From: Parafilimonas terrae
GTDB taxonomy: Bacteria > Bacteroidota > Bacteroidia > Chitinophagales > Chitinophagaceae
Length of the DNA stretch: 64,000 bases
Direction: 5' to 3'
Assembly: GCF_900115755.1 (NCBI RefSeq)
Contig: NZ_FOXQ01000013.1
Location: 1-64,000 of the forward strand
Below the pieces are notes generated by a model that was given only the letters and a program-made list of their open reading frames with translations, had not been told where the DNA came from and did not search any database. Positions 35,623 to 43,803 of this stretch are shown here, in pieces. The first letter of the stretch is position 1. Every line of letters starts with the position of its first letter. The position numbers were made by a program, and so were the translations under genes.

Positions 35623-36549
35623 ATGCTTGCGCGTATCTATAAATCAACAGGCAGTTGGTACACAGCAAAAACCGAAGATGGTGCAATTTACAATGCACGG
35701 ATGAAAGGAATTTTTAAAATTGATGATATAACCTCAACCAATCCTGTTGCCGTGGGTGATATAGTTGAAATTGAAATGGAAGATGCCGCCGGCAACAATG
35801 CCATCATTAATAATATTTATGAAAGAAAGAATTATATAGCCCGCAATTCGCCGAGGAATAAAAAGCAACAGCATATAATTGCTTCCAATATTGACCAGGC
35901 TTTATTGCTTGCAACTTTAAAAGAGCCAAGGACCTCGCAGGGCTTTATTGACAGGTGCCTTGTAGCGGCAGAAGCCTATCATATTCCATCGTTAATTGTT
36001 TTTAATAAAACCGATATTTATAAAAAGAAAGAATGGGACAATTTTGACAAGCTTAAAAAGATTTATGAGAGCATCCATTATCCTGTGTATGCAATAAGTG
36101 TAAAAACAAATGATGGGCTGGATACAATAAAAAGTCTGTTGAAAAATAATACCACGCTGGGGTATGGCCATAGCGGCACAGGAAAATCCACATTCATTAA
36201 TTATCTTCTTCCACATTTAGGGCTTCGCACAAAAGAAGTGAGTAACTGGAGCGGCAAAGGCATGCACACTACCACTTTTGCTGAAATGCATGACCTGCCT
36301 TTTGGCGGAAGAATAATTGACACGCCCGGCATACGGGAATTTGCATTAACCAATATGGAAAGGACTGAATTATCGCATTATTTTCCTGAAATGCGAAATC
36401 TGCTGCAGCAATGCAGGTTTAATAACTGTTTACATATTGAAGAACCGGGCTGTGCAGTAAAAGAAGCTGTAGAAGAAGGGAAAATATATATGGAGCGTTA
36501 TCTCAGCTATTATAACATCCTTGAATCTATTCCTGAAAATAATTATTAA
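35623..36549 (+). CDS. rsgA: Ribosome small subunit-dependent GTPase A (RsgA)
   Basis: RsgA assists late 30S subunit maturation. The 308-residue protein has an N-terminal OB fold, then the circularly permuted GTPase order: G4 NKTD (128-131), P-loop GHSGTGKST (182-190) and G3 DTPG (233-236). The C-terminal zinc site has Cys264, Cys269, His271 and Cys277. Length and motifs are normal. The next gene on the opposite strand overlaps its last four bases. Confidence 0.95.
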   Translation: MLARIYKSTGSWYTAKTEDGAIYNARMKGIFKIDDITSTNPVAVGDIVEIEMEDAAGNNAIINNIYERKNYIARNSPRNKKQQHIIASNIDQALLLATLKEPRTSQGFIDRCLVAAEAYHIPSLIVFNKTDIYKKKEWDNFDKLKKIYESIHYPVYAISVKTNDGLDTIKSLLKNNTTLGYGHSGTGKSTFINYLLPHLGLRTKEVSNWSGKGMHTTTFAEMHDLPFGGRIIDTPGIREFALTNMERTELSHYFPEMRNLLQQCRFNNCLHIEEPGCAVKEAVEEGKIYMERYLSYYNILESIPENNY

Positions 36550-36821
36550 CCGTTACGTAACCGGCCGGCAATTTTATCTGCATTCTTTTTGTCTTTGCCA
36601 TTATACAACAGTGTAACGCCGTTATAAACGCTGTATTGAAGGGACAAAGCATCGCCACGATATTTGTAATGCCATTCAACCACTATAGCATCATCTTCTT
36701 TTGACATCAGGTGAACATGGCGGGTTTTGCTCAATACATTGGCAAGACGGTAAAAGTCCTGCAGGTTGCCGTCTTCACTAATAACCGTTTCGGTAAAGGT
36801 GCTGTATTCGAATGGTTTCAT
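36546..36821 (-). CDS. Small hypothetical protein (91 aa)
   Basis: I do not recognise this protein. It is an acidic, soluble-looking 91-residue sequence with alternating strand-like segments (HVHLMSKEDDAIVVEWHYKY, LQYSVYNGVTLLYNG), no signal peptide and no membrane span. It is convergent with rsgA and overlaps its end by four bases. The good start (ATG at 36821) and clean frame support a real gene. Confidence 0.55.
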   Translation of the reverse strand: MKPFEYSTFTETVISEDGNLQDFYRLANVLSKTRHVHLMSKEDDAIVVEWHYKYRGDALSLQYSVYNGVTLLYNGKDKKNADKIAGRLRNG

Positions 36822-37030
36822 ATTAATAATTAGTTAGCATTGCTCAACAATATTCATTCCATAACTGGCAAAAGCGCTTCCTCAACTACTTAAGTTACAA
36901 TGAATTAACACAATTGGGTATTAATCGTCGTAAATATTGATTGGGGAAACACTTACTGCCCCGGGTGTTCAAAAACAGTAAGTTTTAAAATTGCGGCCAA
37001 CAGTCAACTGCTATTAGACAATAACTTAAT

Positions 37031-37561
37031 CTATTTTGCTGCATTATATTCGGAAAACCAGGAAGAATATTTTGTATAGTTTTTGGCGATGCGTTCTATT
37101 TCGCCATGTATGCTGTCGGTTGAAATATCTTTTACTTTTTTAGCAGGAATGCCTGCATAAATTGACCCGGATTCAACCACGGTACCTTCAAGCACAATAG
37201 CGCCGGCTGCAACTATAGAATTGCTTTTTATAATGCACCTGTCCATTACAATGGCGCCCATTCCAATAAGCACATCGTCTTCTATTGTACAGCCATGCAC
37301 AATAGCGTTGTGGCCGATGGATACATTGTTTCCTATTTCAGTTGCATTCTTTTGATAAGTGCAATGAATAACGGCGCCGTCCTGTACATTAACCCGGTTA
37401 CCTAATTTTATATGGTTTACATCACCGCGAACTACAGCATTAAACCATACGCTGCATTCATCTCCCATAATAACATCGCCAACTACTGCAGCATTGGGCG
37501 CAATAAAACAGTTTGAACCAAAGCGGGGAGATTTATCGAGACAGGGAATGATGAATGCCAT
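37031..37561 (-). CDS. Gamma-carbonic-anhydrase-like hexapeptide-repeat protein
   Basis: From the ATG at 37561 the 176-residue protein is a left-handed beta-helix (PaaY/YrdA/gamma-CA group) with isoleucine-patch repeats (AAVVGDVIMGDECSVWFNAVVRGD) and a C-terminal helix. The three zinc-binding histidines are in place: His66 (VIHC), His84 (GHNA) and His89 (VHGC). The Arg-Asp pair in VVRGD is also typical. It may be an active carbonic anhydrase or a thioesterase-like PaaY protein; sequence alone does not decide. An ATG eight codons upstream is less likely. Confidence 0.88.
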   Translation of the reverse strand: MAFIIPCLDKSPRFGSNCFIAPNAAVVGDVIMGDECSVWFNAVVRGDVNHIKLGNRVNVQDGAVIHCTYQKNATEIGNNVSIGHNAIVHGCTIEDDVLIGMGAIVMDRCIIKSNSIVAAGAIVLEGTVVESGSIYAGIPAKKVKDISTDSIHGEIERIAKNYTKYSSWFSEYNAAK

Positions 37562-37613
37562 AACTTGGAATTTTAATTTACCCAAAGATAATCAATATGT
37601 TAAAGGCTAACTA

Positions 37614-37991
37614 TCAGGTATGGAAATTAAAATAGTTATTAGCGGTAAAATTCCAGGCAAAAACACAAACTACCGCCAGCACTTTTGAAACGTAAAAATT
37701 GATTGAAAACCTTTCATTAAAAAGATAAACAAACATATTATTCAACGCAAGGCCCACTACCGAAATAAGGATAAATTTTATAAAGAAAATATTTGTGTTG
37801 CCGGTTGCCTGGAATGTCCATTTAAGGTTGAGGTAAAAATTATTGATAACCGCGCAGGTAAAACCAAGGCTATTGGCCATGTACTTATTTATCTTTAATT
37901 TCTCCTTTAATAGCCAGGTTACCAGGAAGTCAACAAGCATTCCGATAAACCCAACTATACCGAATTTAAGTACCTTCTCAAAAAATTCCAT
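37614..37991 (-). CDS. GtrA-family membrane protein
   Basis: The 125-residue protein has four membrane spans and the GtrA pattern (LKFGIVGFIGMLVDFLVTWLL at the start, FTCAVINNFYLNLKWTF in the middle). GtrA proteins are thought to help flip or present lipid-linked sugars to the outer side of the membrane. Usually a glycosyltransferase gene is adjacent; here none is, the nearest being the 42963 gene. TTTATTTTGCGCC lies just before its ATG as a possible promoter. Confidence 0.88.
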   Translation of the reverse strand: MEFFEKVLKFGIVGFIGMLVDFLVTWLLKEKLKINKYMANSLGFTCAVINNFYLNLKWTFQATGNTNIFFIKFILISVVGLALNNMFVYLFNERFSINFYVSKVLAVVCVFAWNFTANNYFNFHT

Positions 37992-38314
37992 GGCGCAAAA
38001 TAAAGTCCACTTTGCATATTATAAGTTTTCGCTTTAAAATATGCTTTATTTTTTTATAACGGCTGCCAGCCTCTCCAGGTTCAACTTCAAAAGATATTGC
38101 AGCAAATGCTGCACAAATAATATTTGTTTCATTAAAGCAACCTTTACAAATTCCTAGTGGTTTAATATGCCATAGCAATAATCGAATCGATTCTGATTAA
38201 GCCAACATTACAATTTTGGAGGGCTGTAAACCAACCGTCCAGGGCAATGATTCTGTATATCATCCTTTAATTCTCATTAACAGAGATTTTTATTACCAAT
38301 TTAAAACTCATGCA
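37992..38314. other. Divergent intergenic region without a gene
   Basis: This 323-bp stretch separates gtrA (minus) and the lipoprotein (plus). I see no gene or RNA. It probably holds both promoters. A TTG at 38216 opens the lipoprotein frame 33 codons early, but the signal peptide argues for the later ATG. Confidence 0.4.
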
Positions 38315-39235
38315 ATGAAAAGCATCTCAAGTAATATCAAACATTTAATTGTTTATAGCAGCAGGCAACAATTTATAATACACCTGTTTATGGCTTTTGC
38401 TATTTTTATTTTAGCCAGCGGATGTAAAAAATCAAATGATGACACACCGCCCCCAACTTCGCCTATACAGGTTCAGCTTGCCACAAATGCTTCATTAGGG
38501 GAAATTCTTACAGATAAAGATGGCAGAACGCTGTATTACTTTGCAAATGATGCTTCGGGCACGAGCACATGCTCAGGCGGATGCGAGGCTTTATGGCCTG
38601 CATTTACCATTGACGCCATTACGGCTGATAAATTTGGCACCGGCCTCGATGTTGCCGATTTCGGCACCACTACCAATGCTTCCGGTAAATCGCAACTGGT
38701 GTATAAAGGCAGGCCGCTGTATTATTATGCTCCCTCTGTAAATGGCACCAACACACCTGAAGGGCCGGGCGAAACCACAGGCGAAAATGTTGGCGGTATA
38801 TGGTTTGTTGCAAAACCTGATTATACCATTATGCTTACCAATGCCCAGTTGGTGGGTCACGATGGAAAAAATTATACTTCAGATTACACAGAAGGAACAG
38901 GGAAAACATTATATTTTACAGATGGTAATGGCATTACATTATATACGTTCATTAATGACAAGTTTGATAAAAATAATTTCACCAAGCCCGATTTTTCTAA
39001 CGATGCAATATGGCCTATTTATCAGCAAGGCGATGTGGTAGCGCCTTCGTCGCTGGATGCATCTTTATTCAATACCATTGATGTATATGGCAAAACGCAA
39101 CTCACCTATAAAGGCTGGCCATTGTATTATTTTGGCCAGGATGCAATGGTTATGGGCGCAAACAAAGGCATCTCGTTTCCGGCGCCCGGAATATGGCCGG
39201 TGCCGGTTAAAGATATAGCGCCAGCTACGCCTTAA
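38315..39235 (+). CDS. Lipoprotein with two COG4315-type repeats
   Basis: From the ATG at 38315 the protein has 306 residues. A membrane signal ends LASGC, so it is a lipoprotein. The mature part has two tandem modules with the YxxxxD-type sequence: LTDKDGRTLYYFANDASGTSTC with a nearby ALWPAF, and FTDGNGITLYTFINDKFDKNNF with a nearby AIWPIY. In between and after are QLVYKGRPLYYYA and QLTYKGWPLYYFG. The doubling suggests internal gene duplication. The first module keeps two Cys that the second lacks. COG4315 lipoproteins have no established function. Confidence 0.82.
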   Translation: MKSISSNIKHLIVYSSRQQFIIHLFMAFAIFILASGCKKSNDDTPPPTSPIQVQLATNASLGEILTDKDGRTLYYFANDASGTSTCSGGCEALWPAFTIDAITADKFGTGLDVADFGTTTNASGKSQLVYKGRPLYYYAPSVNGTNTPEGPGETTGENVGGIWFVAKPDYTIMLTNAQLVGHDGKNYTSDYTEGTGKTLYFTDGNGITLYTFINDKFDKNNFTKPDFSNDAIWPIYQQGDVVAPSSLDASLFNTIDVYGKTQLTYKGWPLYYFGQDAMVMGANKGISFPAPGIWPVPVKDIAPATP

Positions 39236-39247
39236 AAAAAAATTATG

Positions 39248-39276
39248 GTTGCGCCTTGCCCCGTGCATGGCGCAAC
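39248..39276 (-). terminator. Terminator for the bleomycin-resistance-like gene
   Basis: GTTGCGCC (39248-39255) pairs with GGCGCAAC (39269-39276). On the minus strand the stem is followed after four bases by nine T's, a good terminator for the gene ending at 39294. Reading the plus strand the T-run is poor, so it acts mainly in one direction. Confidence 0.75.
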
Positions 39277-39293
39277 TATCTTTCTATTTGCAA

Positions 39294-39647
39294 TTATGCA
39301 TCCTGCCCGAATGTGAGCAAATTATTATCAGGATCAAGCAAAGAAAATTCCTTCTGCTTCCAGGGCTGTAACTGAAGGCGGCCATTTGGATGTATCGCTA
39401 CTTTATTATCCAGTAACCATTGATAAAATGCGTCAATAGCGTTTGTTCTGATATATACCTGGCCATAATTTTCTTTAGGGTCAAGGTCTTTAAATTCAAA
39501 AAAATGAATTTGAATATTATCCTTTTGCACCATGAGATAATTATCATAATCACCACCAAACTGTTCAAAGCCTAATTGGTTTATGTAATAATCTTTTGTA
39601 ACGGATTTACTGCGCATGGGCAGTTTTGGATGAATGGATGTAAGCAT
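39294..39647 (-). CDS. Bleomycin-resistance-like VOC protein
   Basis: This 117-residue VOC protein resembles the bleomycin resistance protein group: HPKLPMRSKSVTKDYYINQLGFEQF at the start, QIHFFEFKDLDPKENYGQVYIRT, and KEFSLLDPDNNLLTFGQ at the end. Such small acidic proteins bind glycopeptide antibiotics as dimers, but many homologs have other ligands. It lies 42 bp from the glycosylase gene upstream in the same direction. Confidence 0.8.
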   Translation of the reverse strand: MLTSIHPKLPMRSKSVTKDYYINQLGFEQFGGDYDNYLMVQKDNIQIHFFEFKDLDPKENYGQVYIRTNAIDAFYQWLLDNKVAIHPNGRLQLQPWKQKEFSLLDPDNNLLTFGQDA

Positions 39648-39689
39648 GTGTGTTTTTGTTTTATAGGTTAAAGTATTATTTGAGATATA

Positions 39690-40307
39690 TTACGCCTTCT
39701 CCACCACCGGCGCATTATCTTTTAAATGCCAGCAATATAAACAGCCATAGGTTCTGTAAGGCGACCATTTACCCGATATTTTCAGCAGCCTTTCATTTAG
39801 TTTTTTCTTATCAAGCTTATCAAGCTTATACATTTTAATCATAGCTGAACGCACACCATAATCATCAATAGAAAAAACATCTTCACGGCCCAGCGCAAAC
39901 ATCAATAACATTTCAACCGTCCATTTACCCACGCCTTTTATTTGGGTAAGCAATGTAATAATATCCTCATTGCTCATGGCATGCAGCTTTTTATCCGTTA
40001 TCTTATGCTCCATGCAAAAAGCAGCTACATTTTTTACATAATTAACTTTGGCATTTGATAAACCGATACCACGCAGGGCTTCGCCCGGTGTATCAATTAT
40101 CTGCTGCGGTTTTGGTGGTTTATTATTATACAAGGCAAGAAATCGTTTATATATAACGTCGACCACCTTAGTGCTCAACTGTTGGCTCATAATACTGCCA
40201 ATTAATTGCAGCGGAATATTTTTATGCGGTTGTATGCGCTCATGTACCGGCCCATTTATAAAGGCAGCAAGTTTTTTATCTTTCTTTAAATGTTCAATGT
40301 ATTCCAT
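39690..40307 (-). CDS. AlkA-type DNA-3-methyladenine glycosylase
   Basis: The 205-residue protein has the HhH-GPD fold. The helix-hairpin-helix is LTQIKGVGKWTVEML (about 120-134). The catalytic Asp149 is in FSIDDYGVR, the equivalent of the AlkA Asp238 region. The N-terminal fold has SIMSQQLSTKVVDVIYKRF. It excises alkylated purines in base-excision repair. The C-terminal SPYRTYGCLYCWHL resembles the usual PWRSYAAWYLW motif. No repair partners are in the window. Confidence 0.92.
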   Translation of the reverse strand: MEYIEHLKKDKKLAAFINGPVHERIQPHKNIPLQLIGSIMSQQLSTKVVDVIYKRFLALYNNKPPKPQQIIDTPGEALRGIGLSNAKVNYVKNVAAFCMEHKITDKKLHAMSNEDIITLLTQIKGVGKWTVEMLLMFALGREDVFSIDDYGVRSAMIKMYKLDKLDKKKLNERLLKISGKWSPYRTYGCLYCWHLKDNAPVVEKA

Positions 40308-40364
40308 TCAGTCAAAAGTAAAAATTCAAAAGCCAAAAATGTAAATGCATTTTCATTTTGCAGG

Positions 40365-41150
40365 CTATTGCACCAGCAGGCTTTTGAATAAAGTGGTATC
40401 GCCGCTGAATACATTAAAATCAACACGCGTTTTTATGCCGTTTACCTTGCCTGTTGCATTGTGCTGCCAGAAATACCAGCCCTCAGCAACTCCGGGCTGC
40501 TCCTTCACAAAATAATGTGCCACCCACAACGGGTATTCATCAAACTCGTGACCAAGAAAATTTTTGTAAAACGATGCGCTGGTATAAATAACCGGCTTTA
40601 CATTATAGGCTTCTTCAACAGTGGTAAGCCATGCACGAATGCGGCTGCGCATGCTGTCTGGCCGCACGCCATACAATTCTTCAATATCAAGCACGGGAGG
40701 CAAATCGCCGGGCTGCAACTGAACATGCTTAATAAAATTCTGCGCCTGCTTGCGGCCACTTTTTGTGGCCAGGAAAAAATGATAAGCGCCACGTGTTATA
40801 TTACTTTCCTTCGCGTTTTGCCAGTTACGTTTAAACTTCCTGTCAACATTATTTAGTCCTTCAGTGGCTTTAATAAATGCAAATTTTATGCTGATATCCT
40901 GATCCTGCATTTGCGCCACGGCCGGCCAGTGAATATTGCCTTGGTAATTGCTTACATCAATGCCATGAATGCTATACCCCAGCGGCACCTCAATCCCAAA
41001 ATCGGGATAAAGTGCAAAATGAGCCGCTTCTTTTTTTTGTTTAATGAGATATTGAATCCAGATAAATACTGATAATGCCGCCACGATAACTGAAGCGACT
41101 AAAAACGATTTGTTGCCCGACTTTTTCTTAGAACGTTTGCCCTTAGCCAT
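40365..41150 (-). CDS. GH25 family lysozyme (muramidase), membrane-anchored
   Basis: The 261-residue protein has a basic, Lys-rich N-terminus and one span (about 16-33), then a GH25 domain. It shows HGIDVSNYQG with Asp65, FIKATEG, RGAYHFF, and the catalytic DXE pair Asp155/Glu157 in PPVLDIEE. It cleaves the MurNAc-GlcNAc bond in peptidoglycan. A role in wall turnover is more likely than attack on others, since it is anchored on the inner membrane. No immunity gene or secretion system is nearby. Confidence 0.92.
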   Translation of the reverse strand: MAKGKRSKKKSGNKSFLVASVIVAALSVFIWIQYLIKQKKEAAHFALYPDFGIEVPLGYSIHGIDVSNYQGNIHWPAVAQMQDQDISIKFAFIKATEGLNNVDRKFKRNWQNAKESNITRGAYHFFLATKSGRKQAQNFIKHVQLQPGDLPPVLDIEELYGVRPDSMRSRIRAWLTTVEEAYNVKPVIYTSASFYKNFLGHEFDEYPLWVAHYFVKEQPGVAEGWYFWQHNATGKVNGIKTRVDFNVFSGDTTLFKSLLVQ

Positions 41151-41375
41151 GCCGCCGTGATTGTTATCAGCAATTATTAAATTAACGTGAGTCTCGAAAT
41201 AATCCTTATCCCGGGCTCACATTAAACTGTTAAACGATTAATGCGGCAATTCTAATATTTATTGCTGAAAGTTCACAGCAGGTTTAACAAAAGTGCATCT
41301 CAAATTTTCACTTTATTATTTTCTAAAAAAACATTACCAGCCATCAATAACAATTTCCTGTTTTATTTTAGCGCC

Positions 41376-42026
41376 ATGCTGAATAAAGAAACGCTTGCAC
41401 TTGCTAAAAAACTCTGGGATTATCATCACACTAATCATACATTGGAAAAAGCGGATTGTATTCTGGCACTGGGCAGCCACGACTTGCGTGTAGCGGAACG
41501 TGCTGCACAATTATACCTCGATGGCTGGGCGCCATTACTTATTTTTTCCGGCGGCCTTGGCAATTTCACCAAAGAAATGTGGACGCAGTCTGAAGCGGAT
41601 TTATTTACGGCGGTTGCCGTAAAAATGGGCGTCCCAAAAGATGCAATACTTATTGAAAATAAATCAACCAATACCGGTGAAAATATTTTGTTTACACAAG
41701 AATTGCTGAAAGAAAAAAAGATTGAGCCGTCTTCTTTTATCGTGGTACAGAAGCCATATATGGAAAGAAGAAGTTATGCCACTTTTAAACAGCACTGGCC
41801 TGGCAAAAAACTGATAGTTACTTCTCCTCAAATTGCATTTGAAGATTATCCAACAGAAGAAATACCGCTTGAAAAAGTGATCAATATTATGGTGGGCGAT
41901 TTGCAGCGCATAAAATTTTATCCGGCCAAAGGCTTCCAGGTTTACCAGAAAATTCCAGGTGATACCTGGCAGGCTTACGAACAGCTTGTTGCCGCCGGCT
42001 TTGATAAACATTTAATGAAGGATTAA
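41376..42026 (+). CDS. YdcF-like DUF218 protein
   Basis: From the ATG at 41376 the protein has 216 residues of the DUF218/YdcF family: CILALGSHDLRVAERAAQLYLDGWAPLLIFSGG, then AVKMGVPKDAILIENKSTNTGENI and RSYATFKQHWP. Members include a SAM-binding YdcF and SanA-like envelope proteins; function is unknown. The frame opens 38 codons earlier, but the ATG is preceded by TTTTATTTTAGCGCC, the same sort of leader seen at 16064 and 37991. There is no signal peptide. Confidence 0.82.
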   Translation: MLNKETLALAKKLWDYHHTNHTLEKADCILALGSHDLRVAERAAQLYLDGWAPLLIFSGGLGNFTKEMWTQSEADLFTAVAVKMGVPKDAILIENKSTNTGENILFTQELLKEKKIEPSSFIVVQKPYMERRSYATFKQHWPGKKLIVTSPQIAFEDYPTEEIPLEKVINIMVGDLQRIKFYPAKGFQVYQKIPGDTWQAYEQLVAAGFDKHLMKD

Positions 42027-42454
42027 AGCCGTGTGTTATTGAAAATTGAATTGTTATTTTAAGAGCGGATGCCCAATCAAATTGGGCATGGCGGGCAAGA
42101 ACGTAAATTTACTCTTACCTTGCAATAAAGGAAGTGTACAAAAAATGTAGCAGCCGATTTTAACCAGTTTGCTGCTTATTTGGTTAAAGGCGCTTATATA
42201 ATTTTTATTGATTATGCTGATAATTTCCCTGGTGTAAATTGCTTGTAAACGAATTGGTGCAAACTGATAAATATGTAAAGGCTGATTGTGTAAACAGCTT
42301 GATCAATAAAAAAAATTAAAGGTTACCCGGGATTTATAGCTGCCATGAAAAACAACAGTACAAGGGAGTGACACAACCGTGATGCCATACATTCATTTGC
42401 TGGTAAACAAAAAATAATTAAAAGAATTTTAATTCATCATTCAAACCAAAATTT
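42027..42454. other. Long gap (428 bp) before the methyltransferase
   Basis: No convincing gene or RNA is seen. A 9-bp stem ATGCCCAAT-CAA-ATTGGGCAT lies at 42069-42089, without a T-run. The later part is low in G+C and contains only broken frames, perhaps a decayed gene. Confidence 0.4.
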
Positions 42455-42988
42455 ATGCATGCAGGTGCTTATTATTTTATTGAGTGGGCTGTAAAAAGAT
42501 TGCCGCCCAGGAAAAAAGTTTGTGAACTGGGCAGCAGAACAGTTATTTGGGATAACAATGCCCATGCACACAATGGCCTTGTGAGGCCTTTGTTTAAAGA
42601 TGCTGAAAGATATATTGGTGTTGATGTGCGGGAAGGCACTAACGTAGATGTTGTTGGCAATGCGGCTACATGGCGGCCAAAACCTAAAGAGAAATTTGAT
42701 ACGGTTGTTTGTTGCGAAACGCTTGAACATACCAATGAAGGGCAGGAGATTTGTAAAACAGCATTTGATATACTGGATCGTGGTGGCATATTTTTAATTA
42801 CAGCAGCCGGAAAAGGAAGGGCAACACATTCCTGTGTGGATGGCGGGCCTAATTTATATGAAGGCGAATATTATCATAATGTTCATTATGATATGCTGGA
42901 AAACTGGCTTTCCATATTTGAATTTTTTATGATCGACACCGTTACAAATCCCACTGACATTTATGCAATCGCCGTTAAAAGGAAATGA
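42455..42988 (+). CDS. SAM-dependent methyltransferase-like protein
   Basis: The 177-residue protein is a class I methyltransferase-type fold. Motif I is an unusual VCELGSRTVIWDNN, then RYIGVDVREGTNVDVVGNA with the acidic binder, FDTVVCCETLEHTNEGQEICKTAF, and GGIFLITAAGKGRATHS. The weak motif I means the family call is less certain. It overlaps the glycosyltransferase by 26 bp. Together they look like an exopolysaccharide or LPS modification pair, but the substrate is unknown. Confidence 0.75.
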   Translation: MHAGAYYFIEWAVKRLPPRKKVCELGSRTVIWDNNAHAHNGLVRPLFKDAERYIGVDVREGTNVDVVGNAATWRPKPKEKFDTVVCCETLEHTNEGQEICKTAFDILDRGGIFLITAAGKGRATHSCVDGGPNLYEGEYYHNVHYDMLENWLSIFEFFMIDTVTNPTDIYAIAVKRK

Positions 42989-43637
42989 TTTTGGCGTTAG
43001 TGTTATCTTGATTCCGCACAACAATGCAGAAAGGTTTAACATGCGCATGCAACGCGATGTATTGCCTACCATAAAAGCGCATCCATCATGGAAATTTCAG
43101 CTTATAATTATTGATAACAGCGATGAAGATAAAAAGCAGCAACACGATTTTTTTAAAGAAGATAATGTTGAATATAATTATACATGGCCGGGTAATAATA
43201 TTATGTACGGGCCTGCTATGAATATAGCTGTTTCAATGTGTAAGTATCCATATTTTATTTACATCTGTTCCAATCACGGGCGCATGTACGATGCAACGTG
43301 GATTGATGATCTTATCAATCCCATTATTCAAAATAATAAAATTGCGATGACGGGCTCGTTATACCCGAGTTGTAATCCAACAGATATGGGATTTGCGCAT
43401 CATTTACCACGCGTTCATATCCAGGGCGGTGTTTTTGGTGCAAGAACCGAAGCCATTGCTGTTCATCCATACACGCATGATGAACGCTGGAAACACTGGG
43501 GCTCCGATATTTATCAATCTTATAAATTAATGGCAGCAGGTTATCTGCTTCATCCTGTAAAAACAATCAATTCTGTTTGGCGTGAATGTTTGCCATCTCC
43601 TGAAAGATGGAAATATGTACATGATTATTCGGAGTGA
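42963..43637 (+). CDS. GT-A-type glycosyltransferase-like protein
   Basis: The 224-residue protein resembles a family-2-like glycosyltransferase: VSVILIPHNNAERFNMRMQRDVLPTIKAH at the start, FQLIIIDNSDEDKKQQ, then a SNHGRMYDATWIDDL stretch where a DxD-like pair would be. The canonical DXD is not obvious. It overlaps the methyltransferase gene upstream. No wider sugar-polymer cluster surrounds the pair, so its product cannot be named. Confidence 0.65.
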   Translation: MQSPLKGNDFGVSVILIPHNNAERFNMRMQRDVLPTIKAHPSWKFQLIIIDNSDEDKKQQHDFFKEDNVEYNYTWPGNNIMYGPAMNIAVSMCKYPYFIYICSNHGRMYDATWIDDLINPIIQNNKIAMTGSLYPSCNPTDMGFAHHLPRVHIQGGVFGARTEAIAVHPYTHDERWKHWGSDIYQSYKLMAAGYLLHPVKTINSVWRECLPSPERWKYVHDYSE

Positions 43638-43660
43638 AATTTAATGGCTGGATGCTGTGG

Positions 43661-43792
43661 CTATAACAATTTTAAAGAATGTAAAACTGCTTCCATTTCA
43701 TCAGCGCGATGTGTGCCAATCAACACTTTTGTGTTATCGTTCAGAATAAGTTGAAGCCCCGTATCTCCGGAATGTATATAACCCCAGCCCAT
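43661..43792 (-). pseudogene. C-terminal remnant of an unidentified small protein
   Basis: A 43-codon frame (ATG at 43790-43792, TAG at 43661-43663) reads MGWGYIHSGDTGLQLILNDN, then TKVLIGTHRADEMEAVLHSL. It looks like the last strand and helix of a PH-like domain seen at the C-terminus of some membrane proteins. No complete gene is present, and the xylulokinase stop lies 12 bp away. I treat it as a decayed end of a former gene; a real small ORF is possible. Confidence 0.35.
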
Positions 43793-43803
43793 TGGCCCAA
43801 GTT

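Noticed and set aside
37031-37585. Start at 37585 for the gamma-carbonic-anhydrase-like gene
   Set aside because: The ATG at 37561 (MAFIIPCL) matches the usual family start; the upstream extension has no similarity to it.
40365-41150. GH25 lysozyme as an antibacterial toxin
   Set aside because: It has an inner-membrane anchor and no immunity gene or secretion partner nearby; housekeeping wall turnover is simpler.
42069-42089. Rho-independent terminator after the YdcF gene
   Set aside because: Stem is perfect (9 bp), but no T-run follows on either strand; recorded only as a stem in the gap.
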